From Pseudochelatococcus contaminans (lineage in GTDB: Bacteria > Pseudomonadota > Alphaproteobacteria > Rhizobiales > Beijerinckiaceae): 64,000 nt of DNA. This document shows positions 1 to 8,798 of this stretch, piece by piece. The stretch is taken from contig NZ_JACICC010000001.1 in the NCBI RefSeq assembly GCF_014195635.1, positions 434,001 to 498,000 of the forward strand. The letters run 5' to 3'. The notes beneath the pieces were generated by a model that was not told the DNA's origin, ran no database searches, and saw only the letters and a program-made list of their open reading frames with translations. The first letter of the stretch is position 1, and every line of letters begins with the position of its first letter. A program made the translations under genes and the position numbers.

Positions 1-2154
1 CGACCCTTCGAACGATGCATAGCGACCGCGCTCGGCGGCAAGATCCGAGGAAGCCTTGATCGCGTGGAAGCTGATCGCCTCCATGCTCTCGTCCGCAAAA
101 CGAACCGCCTCATCGCTCTCATAAGGAATGCGCAACGCCTGCAGCGCATCCTGGAAGCCCATCAGGCCAAGGCCGACCGGGCGATGGCGCAGGTTGGAAT
201 AGCGTGCCTCCGGGATGGTGTAGAAGTTGATGTCGATCACGTTGTCGAGCATGCGCATGGCGGTCTTGATGGTGCGCGCCAGATGCTCATGGTCGAGGCC
301 GTTGTCCCCGATGTGGTTCAGCAGGTTGACCGAGCCGAGGTTACACACGGCCACTTCCTTGTCGGAGGTGTTGAGCGTGATCTCCGTGCACAGGTTCGAC
401 GAATGCACCACGCCCGCGTGCTGCTGCGGCGAGCGCAGGTTGCACGGGTCCTTGAACGTTACCCACGGGTGCCCAGTCTCGAACAGCATGGTCAGCATCT
501 TGCGCCACAGGTCCAGCGCCCGAACGCTGCGGAACACCGCGATCTCGCCGGCAGCTGCCTTGGCCTCATACTTCTCGTAAGCTGCTTTGAAAGCAGGGCC
601 GAAGAGATCGTGCAGATCCGGCGTCTCGTTGGGTGAGAACAGCGTCCACTGGCCGTCTTCCGCCACGCGCTCCATGAACAGGTCGGGAATCCAGTTCGAC
701 GTGTTCATGTCGTGGGTGCGGCGGCGATCATCGCCGGTGTTCTTGCGCAGGTCGAGGAATTCCTCGATGTCGACGTGCCACGTTTCCAGATAGGCGCAGA
801 CTGCGCCCTTGCGCTTGCCGCCCTGGTTGACGGCGATGGCGGTGTCATTCGCCACCTTCAGGAACGGCACGACACCCTGCGACTGGCCATTGGTGCCCTT
901 GATGTGCGCACCGAGGCCACGCACCTGCGTCCAGTCATTGCCGAGGCCGCCGGAGTACTTGGCCAGCAGGGCGTTATCCTTGATGGCCTTGAAAATGCCG
1001 TCGAGGTCGTCCGACACCGTGGTCAGGAAGCACGACGAGAGCTGCGGCCGCAGGGTGCCGGAGTTGAACAGCGTCGGCGTCGAGGCCATGAAGTCGAACG
1101 AGGACAGCAGGTTGTAGAACTCGATGGCCTTGTCTTCACGGTCGATCTCACGCAGGGCCAGCCCCATGGCGACGCGCATGAAGAACGCCTGCGGCAGCTC
1201 GAAACGCGTGCCGTGATCGTGCAGGAAGTAACGGTCATAAAGCGTCTGCAGGCCCAGGAACTGGAACTGGCGGTCGCGCTCCGACTTCAGCGCCGCGCCA
1301 AGCCGATCAAGGTCAAAGCGGCCAAGCTCAGGGTCAATCAGCTCCGCCGCGATGCCCTTGGCGATGAAGCCGGGGAAGTAGGCTGCATAATGATCCCGCG
1401 TCGCGGCTTCGGAAGCCTCGCGCGCGTTGCCCAATACGTAGGTCAGCGCTTCCCGGCGCAGCTTGTCGAGCAGCAGGCGGGCGCTGACATAGGCATAGTT
1501 CGGCTCGGTCTCCACCAGCGTGCGCGCGGCCATGATCTGGGCCAGCGACAGCTCGTCCGAGGAAATGCCGTCATAAAGGTTGCGCCGCGTCTCGCTGAGG
1601 ATGGCTTCCGCCGAGGTGCCGTCGAGGCCGCTGCATGCATCGGCGATGACACGGGCCAGACGCGCCTCGTCGAGCGGTGACAGGCTGCCGTCGCTGCCGC
1701 GCACGTTAAGCGTCACGACCGGCGTGCCGGCCAGCTTCGCCTTTTCGGCGCGCTCGCGGGCGCGTTCCTCGCGGTAAAGCACGTAGGCGCGCGCCACCTT
1801 ATGATGGCCGCCACGCATCAGCGCCAGTTCCACCTGGTCCTGAACGTCTTCAATATGAAGAGCGCGTTCGCCATCAACCCGGCGCGTCAGCGCGCCGACC
1901 ACCTGCTCGGTCAGCTCCTGCACGATCTCGTGCACGCGGCGCGAGGCCGCTGCCTGCGTCCCCTCGACGGCGAGGAACGCCTTGGTCACGGCAACCGAAA
2001 TCTTGGACGAATCGAACGGAGACAGCGATCCGTTGCGGCGGATAACGGAAAACGCCAGCGCACCGGCAGCCGCAGGCTGGGCCGCGCGTGCCGCGCCGGA
2101 GGAAGCCGCGCCAGCGAGCGGTGAAGTGGCGGGGTGATCGGGAGACAGAGACAT
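1..2154 (-). CDS. nrdA: Ribonucleoside-diphosphate reductase class I, alpha subunit (3' end cut by window)
   Basis: Class I ribonucleotide reductase large subunit, which reduces NDPs to dNDPs together with an R2 (NrdB) partner not in this window. 718 codons are visible and the C-terminus lies outside. An ATP-cone occupies about residues 30-125, and a second cone-like segment follows (about 140-235). The catalytic N-x-C-x-E motif reads NLCTEI with the thiyl cysteine near residue 589. The substrate-reducing cysteine is in SSCFLTT. The ATG at 2154-2152 (MSLSPDHP) was chosen because AGGAA lies a few bases upstream and there is no better start. Expression is probably NrdR-controlled from the promoter near 2616-2644, which leaves an unusually long leader. 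Certain at family level. Confidence 0.96.
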   Translation of the reverse strand, partial: MSLSPDHPATSPLAGAASSGAARAAQPAAAGALAFSVIRRNGSLSPFDSSKISVAVTKAFLAVEGTQAAASRRVHEIVQELTEQVVGALTRRVDGERALHIEDVQDQVELALMRGGHHKVARAYVLYREERARERAEKAKLAGTPVVTLNVRGSDGSLSPLDEARLARVIADACSGLDGTSAEAILSETRRNLYDGISSDELSLAQIMAARTLVETEPNYAYVSARLLLDKLRREALTYVLGNAREASEAATRDHYAAYFPGFIAKGIAAELIDPELGRFDLDRLGAALKSERDRQFQFLGLQTLYDRYFLHDHGTRFELPQAFFMRVAMGLALREIDREDKAIEFYNLLSSFDFMASTPTLFNSGTLRPQLSSCFLTTVSDDLDGIFKAIKDNALLAKYSGGLGNDWTQVRGLGAHIKGTNGQSQGVVPFLKVANDTAIAVNQGGKRKGAVCAYLETWHVDIEEFLDLRKNTGDDRRRTHDMNTSNWIPDLFMERVAEDGQWTLFSPNETPDLHDLFGPAFKAAYEKYEAKAAAGEIAVFRSVRALDLWRKMLTMLFETGHPWVTFKDPCNLRSPQQHAGVVHSSNLCTEITLNTSDKEVAVCNLGSVNLLNHIGDNGLDHEHLARTIKTAMRMLDNVIDINFYTIPEARYSNLRHRPVGLGLMGFQDALQALRIPYESDEAVRFADESMEAISFHAIKASSDLAAERGRYASFEGS

Positions 2155-2606
2155 CGGCCAGTTCCTGCTAGGTAATTTCAAATCAGGGTTTCAATCGGAC
2201 AGATGGATTCGCAGCAGGCGGACGCGTTCAGCCATCACCCAACGCGGAGGCCCACGCTGCGCGCGGTCCATTCATCGCCCCGGTTTCAAGCCCCACACGC
2301 GCCACGGTCAGACGCCGCTACGCAAAACCCATGCATAAGTTTGAGCACGCACATAAAACCGGCCTGCATGAATTCCCCGGGAGAGACGCAATGTTCCGGG
2401 AAAAGACGGGCAGGCAAAAACAAAAATCCGATACCCATGCGGAACGGGGATCGGTTCGCCGTGGCCGAACGACCCGGCCTCAAAAATGCGCGCTACCAAT
2501 CATCCGGCGCGCGCCGAATCACAGACAGATGACCCCGGAACCGAAACGTGAGGCTTTTCAGCGACGTTTCCTGCATTGCCCCGTGTCCCGCTCTGCGACC
2601 CTATCG
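2155..2606 (-). other. Long untranslated leader of nrdA
   Basis: About 450 bases separate the predicted NrdR-controlled promoter from the nrdA start codon. Short open frames occur on both strands, but none has a recognisable product or a convincing ribosome binding site. I recognise no riboswitch class in it. It may be a regulated leader, or there may be a second promoter closer to the gene. This is inference from spacing only. Confidence 0.4.
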
Positions 2607-2653
2607 ACACTAGATATAGTGGATAAAGCCTCACGGTACGTCAAGTTGTAGTA
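2607..2653 (-). promoter_or_regulatory. Pair of NrdR boxes overlapping the nrdA promoter
   Basis: Box 1 at 2607-2622 reads ACACTAGATATAGTGG, close to the NrdR consensus palindrome (ACAC-WATAT-WGTGT type). A weaker second box at 2638-2653 (ACGTCAAGTTGTAGTA) lies exactly 31 bp away, the three-helical-turn spacing typical of paired NrdR sites. On the minus strand a -35 TTGACG (2639-2644) and a weak -10 CACTAT (2616-2621), 17 bp apart, sit inside the boxes, so NrdR binding would occlude RNA polymerase. The nrdR gene is not in the window. Confidence 0.7.
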
Positions 2654-2953
2654 TGATGCGGGTCGCCGTTATCCCCTGCCGAGCGGGGCCCTGTGGAAGA
2701 CGGCCAATGCAAAAAGGCGCGAAGTGACAGCCTCTGGAACCTGTTGCCCCTATTGGCTGTTCAGCCTGAAGCGAACGTTTTCGCGGCTGCATCCGCGGGG
2801 CGAATTGCGGCTCCTCTGGATTCCGGATATTGGCAGCGTTTCCAGATTCCACGGTATCTGTTGGATATCACGATAGCGGGTTGGGAGTCAGCGACGATGC
2901 GGAGAAAGGGGCATGAGCCTGTGAATAGCGGGAGTCCTGAGGGAAACAACCTG

Positions 2954-3823
2954 ATGATACAGGCAGGTGTGGGTCGGCAAGTGGGTCCACAAGCGCGTGG
3001 GCATGGCATGGGACGGCCGATTTGGCGGTACGCCATCCCGGCGATGGCAGCCATCTGCGCTCTCGCGTTCCAGTTCTATCCAGGGGCCGGTTCAGCTGCT
3101 TCCGCAGCGAAGGGAGACGGGATCTGCCGCGATGTCGTGTTTGCCGGCGTGCAGCATGTCGTGTGTGAGATATCGCCCTTGCAGCAGCAGCACGGTCTAC
3201 GGATCGACCTGCACTGGAAGGATGGCGAAACTGCTTTCGGCTCGCTCGGTGCGGTGGAGCGTCATCTGACGCAGCAGGGAAGGACGCCGCTGCTCACGAT
3301 GAATGCGGGCATGTACGAAGCCGATCTCTCCCCGGTCGGACTGTTCATTGCCGGCGGGCGGACGCTGCATCCGCTCAATACCCGCTCTGGAAGCGGCAAC
3401 TTCTATATGAAACCCAATGGCGTTTTCTTCATCAGCGGCCGCAAGGCGGGCATCATGGAAACGCGCGCCTTCGCCCGGTCCGGCCGCAAGACCGATCTCG
3501 CCACCCAATCCGGGCCGCTGCTGGTGATGGGAGGCAAAATTCATCCCCGTTTTCAGGCTGACGGTGATTCCCGGAAAATCCGCAACGGTGTCGGTGTCCG
3601 CAAAGATGGAACGGTCGTGTTCGCCATCTCCCGCCAAGGCATCAGCTTCGGTCAGTTCGCGCGTTTGTTCCTCTATACGTTGCACTGCCCGGATGCGCTT
3701 TATCTGGATGGATCCGTGTCACAGCTATCGCAGAATGGCGCAGCCGCGCGCGAGGGTTTGGGGCAGGCCGAAACGATCCTGCGAAAACCGCTCGGGCCAA
3801 TCCTCAGCGTATCCATCAAGTAA
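2954..3823 (+). CDS. Phosphodiester glycosidase family protein (NAGPA/DUF2233-like)
   Basis: 289-residue protein of the NAGPA-type phosphodiester glycosidase family (DUF2233). A hydrophobic segment at about residues 20-40 suggests membrane anchoring or export. The conserved core is visible as LLTMNAGMYE, GNFYMKPNGVFF, TQSGPLLV, RNGVGVRKDG and ALYLDGSVSQL. In the family these strands form the active-site cup that hydrolyses sugar phosphodiesters; the natural substrate is unknown. The ATG at 2954 was chosen because GAGGG lies 10 bases upstream. The same frame stays open back to 2693 with weaker start options. Its promoter would have to lie downstream of, or diverge from, the NrdR-box region. 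Confidence 0.85.
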   Translation: MIQAGVGRQVGPQARGHGMGRPIWRYAIPAMAAICALAFQFYPGAGSAASAAKGDGICRDVVFAGVQHVVCEISPLQQQHGLRIDLHWKDGETAFGSLGAVERHLTQQGRTPLLTMNAGMYEADLSPVGLFIAGGRTLHPLNTRSGSGNFYMKPNGVFFISGRKAGIMETRAFARSGRKTDLATQSGPLLVMGGKIHPRFQADGDSRKIRNGVGVRKDGTVVFAISRQGISFGQFARLFLYTLHCPDALYLDGSVSQLSQNGAAAREGLGQAETILRKPLGPILSVSIK

Positions 3824-4390
3824 AAATCCCGCCTGTCACCCCGATAACGGACTGTCTCATAGATGACGGAGCTGTGCTCCGAATATGAATTTTCTGTCGT
3901 AATCGGCCCACTGCCATTTAGTTTCGTTTGGGCCTTTTTGCCGAAACAGCTTCCTGAGCAGGCATTGAACGGGATATGCACACCTTTTTCTGCAAGAGTC
4001 GCAATGAGAACGATTAGCTTGTGCACCGTTTTCTAACATTGTAGCCAGCAAAAATAAGAAATATTCGCCAAAGATTTGCGTCTATAAGCTGACAAAATGA
4101 AAGCGCCGTTTGCCAGGAAAATATAATTATCCGTTAAAACCGGCAGGGACATGAACAGATTGACTAAAGAAATAATCATGTGGAAAACAAAAAAATTCAT
4201 TAAAAAATATATTTTCCTAGTAAAAATAAATTTTTTCTCTTAAAATCATCTGTTAATTGGTTATAAAATACAAATTTATTACTAATCATAAATATATTGA
4301 TTAAAAAATTATTATCAGTTATGTGTTTATGCATAATAATACTTCATTGTTATTTCGCCAACAATATTTTATCGTGGTTTGGGTGCTGGT
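3824..4390. other. AT-rich intergenic region, no gene
   Basis: 567 bases with no convincing gene. From about 4060 to 4390 the DNA is strongly AT-rich (runs of A/T, few G or C), unlike the GC-rich surroundings. This is the kind of composition left by horizontal acquisition or used for silencing by nucleoid proteins. It probably contains the promoter of the FtcR-like gene that follows. Confidence 0.6.
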
Positions 4391-5065
4391 ATGTACGTTG
4401 TTGTTGACGAGCGGGAAATGGTGACGGACGGCTATGTTGCCGGCTTTGGCCGGGAAGGTCTTCCTTCTCTTGGCTTTAACGGCATCGACTTTAGAGAGTG
4501 GCTGACGACAACTTCCGATACTGATCTTGGGTGTATTCAAGGCTTTCTTCTCGGGGACTTCGATGAGCGTACGTCCTGCGCCGATATGATCAAGATTCAT
4601 TGCCGCGCACCAATTATTGCTTTGAACGAAACACGTTCTCTGGAACAAACATTGCAGCTTTTTACGAGTGGTATTGATGACGTTGTTCGCAAGCCAGTGC
4701 ATGTTCGGGAAATTCTGGCCCGTGTCGATGCAATCTGGCGACGCATCAACGTTCGAATTGAGGCTGAAGCTGTTCCTCAGAGGGGTATTCAGGTCTTTTT
4801 TGATGGCCGGGACCCGGAAATAGACGGCGAGAAATTTGTTTTACCTCGCCGGGAGCGTCATATTCTTGAATATCTCGTTCGCAATAAAGGGCGGCGGGTC
4901 AGCAAGGCTCAGATATTTAACGCGATTTATGGAATTTTTAATGAGAATGTTGAAGAGAATGTTGTCGAAGGTCATATGAGTAAATTACGTAAAAAATTAC
5001 GTGCCCATCTTGGCAGAGATCCTATAGAAGCCAAGAGGTACCTCGGATATACTTACGTTGGTTAA
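4391..5065 (+). CDS. ftcR: FtcR-family atypical OmpR-type transcriptional regulator
   Basis: 224-residue two-domain response-regulator-like protein resembling Brucella FtcR, the flagellar master regulator, along its whole length. It starts MYVVVDERE, has a GIDDVVRKPVHVREILAR segment, and a winged-helix DNA-binding domain (about 130-224) with PRRERHILEYL and EENVVEGHMSKLRKKL. The usual phosphoacceptor aspartate at the end of strand 3 is absent (CIQGFLLGDF), so it is probably a pseudo-receiver that acts without phosphorylation. The ATG at 4391 matches the family N-terminus; a TTG four codons upstream is possible. The codon usage and flanks are AT-rich, and no flagellar genes lie nearby. The symbol is by homology only. 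Confidence 0.85.
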   Translation: MYVVVDEREMVTDGYVAGFGREGLPSLGFNGIDFREWLTTTSDTDLGCIQGFLLGDFDERTSCADMIKIHCRAPIIALNETRSLEQTLQLFTSGIDDVVRKPVHVREILARVDAIWRRINVRIEAEAVPQRGIQVFFDGRDPEIDGEKFVLPRRERHILEYLVRNKGRRVSKAQIFNAIYGIFNENVEENVVEGHMSKLRKKLRAHLGRDPIEAKRYLGYTYVG

Positions 5066-5108
5066 TGTCTATAAAATTGGATAGTATCGGAAGCTGCTAA
5101 GCTGGTAT

Positions 5109-5144
5109 GGCCGCAGAATGGAAATTTTCTTCCATTCTGCGGCC
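5109..5144 (+). terminator. Hairpin after the FtcR-like gene
   Basis: A perfect 15-bp stem (GGCCGCAGAATGGAA at 5109-5123 with its complement at 5130-5144) and a 6-base loop, 43 bases after the stop codon. No strong T-run follows, so termination efficiency is uncertain. Confidence 0.65.
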
Positions 5145-5358
5145 GCATCGCGTTGTGTTTTCAAAACAGCATCGCACAATATACCTGCGGCCCGATTATC
5201 ACTGAATGCGCGAGCCCTGCTCTGCAAGAGCATTGCTCATGTGCAGCATATGCATTCTTGGCTATATCCAGATAGCATTCAGAATAAGCAGCCGCAAAGA
5301 AGTAGTATTATCAGAAAATCGAAGGATTTTTTCTGGCGTCTTCTCGCATCAATAGAAG

Positions 5359-5434
5359 TGGTGCCGCTTAGGTGACTCGAACACCTGACCCCATCATTAC
5401 GAATGATGTGCTCTACCAACTGAGCTAAAGCGGC
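5359..5434 (-). tRNA. tRNA-Thr (anticodon CGU)
   Basis: A full cloverleaf can be folded. The acceptor stem is GCCGCTT/AAGCGGC, the D-arm is TAGCTCAGTTGGTAGAGCA, and the anticodon stem CATCA/TGATG closes loop TTCGTAA with anticodon CGT. The T-arm carries GTTCGAGTC. The discriminator is A and CCA is encoded (5359-5361). It decodes ACG. Confidence 0.97.
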
Positions 5435-6020
5435 TAAGCTGACCAGAAAACGAACAGCAAGCTGAATCGCACCGCGACCGACCGTTTCCTTCGCTGCATG
5501 TGCTTTTACCGTTCTTGCCGGAGAGGTCAAGCGGGAAATGAGATTTTCACAGCTATAACACGTCATCGGCTATGACAGTCAGCGAGGGTGCACAATTTCT
5601 CGTGGTCGATGGGGCGATACGGGGTGCTGGGGGTGCCGCTGCAAATCCCGGTTGGCGATTCAATTTAGTCGAGGTGAGACGCTCGACGAGAATCAGCGCG
5701 GATGGTGTTTGTTGCGATGGAGAGGGGCGGTGCGATCCGTGCGATGTGCATATTTCCGGTGCATCGCTGCCTTTCGAGAGGGTTATTCTGGCGTCATTTC
5801 TGGCTTATGCCTTCAAAGCGCTGGACATTTGCGTCATTTACGCGTGAAAGGCTTGCCAAGTGCGCTGCGTAAAATTACGCTGGCACATCGACTTTGGCTA
5901 GATGCCTGGGCCGTAGCCTGAGTTATGCCGGGCAGCTGTTCAGCAAAGCTCCAAGATTCGACTAACCGGGTGGGCGCGAGCGCTTCACCCAACGTATATG
6001 TTTTTGTAAGGATTGATAAC
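5435..6020. other. Intergenic region with no convincing gene; upstream of the cold-shock gene
   Basis: 586 bases between tRNA-Thr and the cold-shock gene. Two plus-strand open frames (5572-5847 and 5652-5921) lack a recognisable product or good ribosome binding site and overlap each other, so I do not call them. The last 100 or so bases are probably the promoter and leader of the cold-shock gene. Confidence 0.5.
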
Positions 6021-6230
6021 ATGGTTACCGGCACCGTGAAGTGGTACAATGAACAGAAGGGCTATGGCTTCATTCAGCCCGACGCCGGCGGCAAGGACGT
6101 TTTCGTTCACGTGACGGCCGTTCAGCGCGCCGGCCTGAACTCCCTGGCTGATGGCCAGAAGATCAGCTACGAATTGGAAACCGATCGTCGCACCGGACGC
6201 GAATCGGCAGTCAACCTGCAAGTGCAGTGA
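6021..6230 (+). CDS. Cold-shock domain protein (CspA family)
   Basis: 69-residue single OB-fold cold-shock protein that binds single-stranded nucleic acid and acts as an RNA chaperone. Both RNA-binding motifs are present: RNP1 as KGYGFIQ and RNP2 as VFVHVTA. The start GTG-like MVTGTVKWYN fits the family, and AAGGA lies upstream (6008-6012). It lies about 245 bases upstream of a second-type IF-1 gene, an arrangement I associate with several alphaproteobacteria, which suggests a shared role in translation under stress. Confidence 0.96.
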   Translation: MVTGTVKWYNEQKGYGFIQPDAGGKDVFVHVTAVQRAGLNSLADGQKISYELETDRRTGRESAVNLQVQ

Positions 6231-6475
6231 CACGCATCAAACGCACCTGAGTTCATTTGACGTGCTTTTTCAGGCGGGGCGTTGTTGCTTCGCCTGAAAT
6301 ACATTATATCAGATGCCGATGGCGTGTTTCCGGTCAGGTCCGGACAGGCCGGTGGAGTCCGCGCCGCTGCGCGGCCATGGTAAACAATGTCCACGCGTGA
6401 CGATCCGGAGGCAGCCGCCAATGTGGCCTGCTCTTTACGATCGCACAGAGCGCTCGGCCAACAGAAGGTATGTTG

Positions 6476-6754
6476 ATGGCTAAAGAAGAAGTAATGGAAT
6501 TCGAAGGTCTCGTGACCGAAATTCTGCCTGATGCCCGTTACAGGGTGCAGCTCGACACGGGGCATTCCATTGTCGCCTATACGGCTGGCAAGATGAAGAA
6601 GCACCGTATCAAGACGCTCGCTGGCGATCGCGTGACCGTCGAGATGTCGCCGTATGACCTTGAAAAGGGACGGCTGATTTTCCGGCATCGCGAACAGCAC
6701 GCTGGCCCGCGCCCGGCCGGATCCTCCGCTCGTCCCCAGTTCCGCCGTCGTTGA
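6476..6754 (+). CDS. infA: Translation initiation factor IF-1 with basic C-terminal tail
   Basis: 92 residues: an S1/OB-fold IF-1 ([24 protein letters not shown] ... [23 protein letters not shown]) followed by about 20 extra residues rich in Arg, Pro, Gly and Ser. Canonical IF-1 ends near residue 72, so this looks like the accessory IF-1 paralogue found beside cold-shock genes in some Proteobacteria. An ATG six bases upstream (6470) is in frame, but the AGAAGG at 6463-6468 spaces correctly only for 6476. IF-1 binds the ribosomal A site during initiation. Confidence 0.93.
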   Translation: MAKEEVMEFEGLVTEILPDARYRVQLDTGHSIVAYTAGKMKKHRIKTLAGDRVTVEMSPYDLEKGRLIFRHREQHAGPRPAGSSARPQFRRR

Positions 6755-6812
6755 TCCGGCATTGGGCTGCGGCAGCCGCCGCTGGCCCAGCCTGTCGCTG
6801 GTTGTCACGGAT

Positions 6813-6839
6813 AAGCCCTGATGAGTCTCATCGGGGCTT
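6813..6839 (+). terminator. Intrinsic terminator after infA
   Basis: A stem of AAGCCCTGATGA with TCATCGGGGCTT (one T-G pair), a 3-base loop GTC, then TTT. It lies about 60 bases after the infA stop. Confidence 0.8.
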
Positions 6840-6999
6840 TTGGCGTTTGGCCTGACTGATTTTTGTTGAAGCGTTATCAATCGGTGGCATCTTGGCCAAA
6901 TGCGCTTTTGTCTTTGGTTAAGTGCGTGGCCGCAATCCCGCTTGCAGTTGGTGGCTGTTCTTGTCAGCATGCATCCTGCGACAGTTGCGGGAGATAACG

Positions 7000-7944
7000 A
7001 TGAGTGTGTTGCTGGCCTTGCACGATTGGCCTATCGAGATATGGCGCGAGCGGTTTGCCGCGCTGCTGCCGGATATGGACATTGTCGCGCTTGGCGAGCC
7101 TTTTGATCGGCGCAGCGTTCATTATGCCGTCGCCTGGGGGCATCCGCCGCGCAGCCTCAGCGGGTTGCCCAATCTGGCCGCTATCCTTTCGCCGGGGGCG
7201 GGGGTGGACCACCTGTTTCGCGATCCTGATCTGCCTGCCGTGCCGGTATTCCGCATCATCGACACTGACCTGACGACACGGATGAGCGAATACGTCGTCC
7301 TTCACTGCCTGCTGCATCTGCGCGGCTTGCTGCGCGATCAGGCCAATCAGCGTCTGCACCGTTGGGAGACGGATTATCTTCAGCCCGCGGCGGGAGATGT
7401 GCGGGTCGGGCTTTTGGGCTTTGGTGTGCTCGGTCAGGATGCTGCTAGGAAACTGGCGGCTGTCGGTTTCGATGTTGCGGGCTGGTCGTATGGCGGCAAA
7501 GAGGTTGAGGGCTTCCGGGTGTATGCCGGTGCGGCGCAATTGCCGGCCTTTCTGGCGCGGACAGACATTCTCGTCTCCCTGCTGCCGCTGACCGATGAAA
7601 CCCGGGGTATCCTGAACCGCAAACTTCTAAGCGGACTGGCGCGCGACGGCAGACTGGGTCGGCCTGCGCTGATCAATGCCGGCAGGGGTGGCTTGCAGAA
7701 CGAGGCGGATATTCTTGAGCTTTTGGGCGACGGGACGCTCGGCGCGGCGTCGCTCGATGTTTTCGAAACCGAACCGCTGCCTGTGGACTCGCCATTGTGG
7801 GATCATCCGTCTGTCGTCATCACCCCTCATAACGCTGCAGTGAGCAATCCGGATGCGATCGCCCGGCGCATCGCCGACCAGATCATTGCCATTGAGGCGG
7901 GAGAAGTGCCCGAAGGTCTGGTCGACCGATCACGCGGGTATTAA
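7000..7944 (+). CDS. Glyoxylate/hydroxypyruvate reductase A-type D-2-hydroxyacid dehydrogenase
   Basis: 314 residues of the NAD(P)-dependent D-2-hydroxyacid dehydrogenase family, closest in layout to GhrA, which reduces glyoxylate to glycolate. The Rossmann motif is GLLGFGVLGQDAARKLAAVGF. The substrate-loop signature SPGAGVDHL, the INAGRGG segment, and the catalytic Arg (in NAGRGG), Glu (DVFETEPLP) and His (TPHNAA) are all visible. The ATG at 7000 is preceded by GGGAG and gives the family N-terminus; the frame is open further upstream from 6922. It may act on the same glyoxylate pool as malate synthase G at 15335. Confidence 0.88.
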   Translation: MSVLLALHDWPIEIWRERFAALLPDMDIVALGEPFDRRSVHYAVAWGHPPRSLSGLPNLAAILSPGAGVDHLFRDPDLPAVPVFRIIDTDLTTRMSEYVVLHCLLHLRGLLRDQANQRLHRWETDYLQPAAGDVRVGLLGFGVLGQDAARKLAAVGFDVAGWSYGGKEVEGFRVYAGAAQLPAFLARTDILVSLLPLTDETRGILNRKLLSGLARDGRLGRPALINAGRGGLQNEADILELLGDGTLGAASLDVFETEPLPVDSPLWDHPSVVITPHNAAVSNPDAIARRIADQIIAIEAGEVPEGLVDRSRGY

Positions 7945-7990
7945 GGCCGTCCGATCAGACGGGTTTATCTGCAGCCATTAAAACCACGGT

Positions 7991-8644
7991 TCAATGCAAG
8001 TCATGGGTGTAGATGAATTTCGGCATGCTCCAGCCGAAACGGAGCGCCAGCAGGCGCAGGGCGAGACCTGCGCTCATTGAGGTCGCCAGCACGAGGTTAT
8101 ACGGCAGGCCGGCCATTTCGCCGCCGACGTAGAGTAAGCCTGTCAGGATCGATACTGTCGCATACAGTTCGGCGCGGAACAGCAGCGGCACGTCGTTGCA
8201 TAAGACGTCGCGGAGCACACCGCCCATGCAGCCTGTGAGCATGCCGGACACGATCACCACGATGAATGGCAGGTCGAGGCCGATGGCGACTTTGCAGCCG
8301 ATGACGGTGAACACGACGAGACCGACTGCATCGAGGAACAGAAACATATGCCGCAGATGATGCACGTAGCGGGCAATCGCAATCGTGGCCAGCGCGGCTC
8401 CGCCGGTGATCAGCAGGTAGTTGGGGTGTGCGACCCATGAAAGAGGATAGTGGCCGAGGACGACATCCCGAACCGACCCGCCGCCAAGCGCCGTGACGCA
8501 ACCCAGCATGTAGACGCCGACCCAATCCATCTGGCGTCTTCCCGCAGCCAGAGCAGCGGTCATCGCCTCGGCCGTAATTGCGGTGAGGTAAAGAATATGC
8601 AGAACGTCATCCGGTTCCGGGCTGGTAATCAAGTCAAGGTCCAT
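7991..8644 (-). CDS. TRIC-type cation channel family membrane protein (UPF0126/YicG-like)
   Basis: 217-residue integral membrane protein with about seven hydrophobic segments. It is built from two related halves, each with the family glycine/RD signature (GGGSVRDVVLG and GGVLRDVLCN). Prokaryotic TRIC proteins are trimeric monovalent cation channels, and the physiological role in bacteria is uncertain. It stands alone, convergent with the hydroxyacid dehydrogenase gene. Confidence 0.9.
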   Translation of the reverse strand: MDLDLITSPEPDDVLHILYLTAITAEAMTAALAAGRRQMDWVGVYMLGCVTALGGGSVRDVVLGHYPLSWVAHPNYLLITGGAALATIAIARYVHHLRHMFLFLDAVGLVVFTVIGCKVAIGLDLPFIVVIVSGMLTGCMGGVLRDVLCNDVPLLFRAELYATVSILTGLLYVGGEMAGLPYNLVLATSMSAGLALRLLALRFGWSMPKFIYTHDLH

Positions 8645-8798
8645 TCAGTTCTCTCCGCACCGGACGGCTTCGTTTATTTGATTTTTACATGTGTATTGCA
8701 TTAAGTATTAGTATTATAACAAATAATGTCGCGGCATAGTGGTCTGAGTTGTGAAGCGGCGCCCGGTAAACATAGTGTTTTCAGTCCGGATGTTATTG

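Noticed and set aside
2161..2600. A cobalamin riboswitch in the nrdA leader
   Set aside because: No B12-box core or matching helices are seen; class I reductases are also not the usual targets.
3857..4051. Possible transposase relic on the minus strand (frames reading TLAEKGVHIPFNA and DYDRKFIFGAQLRH)
   Set aside because: The phrases look vaguely like IS5-type transposase ends, but no DDE motif, terminal inverted repeat or target duplication is visible and the frames are short.
5572..5921. Two overlapping plus-strand frames before the cold-shock gene
   Set aside because: They overlap each other in different frames, lack ribosome binding sites and have no recognisable product.
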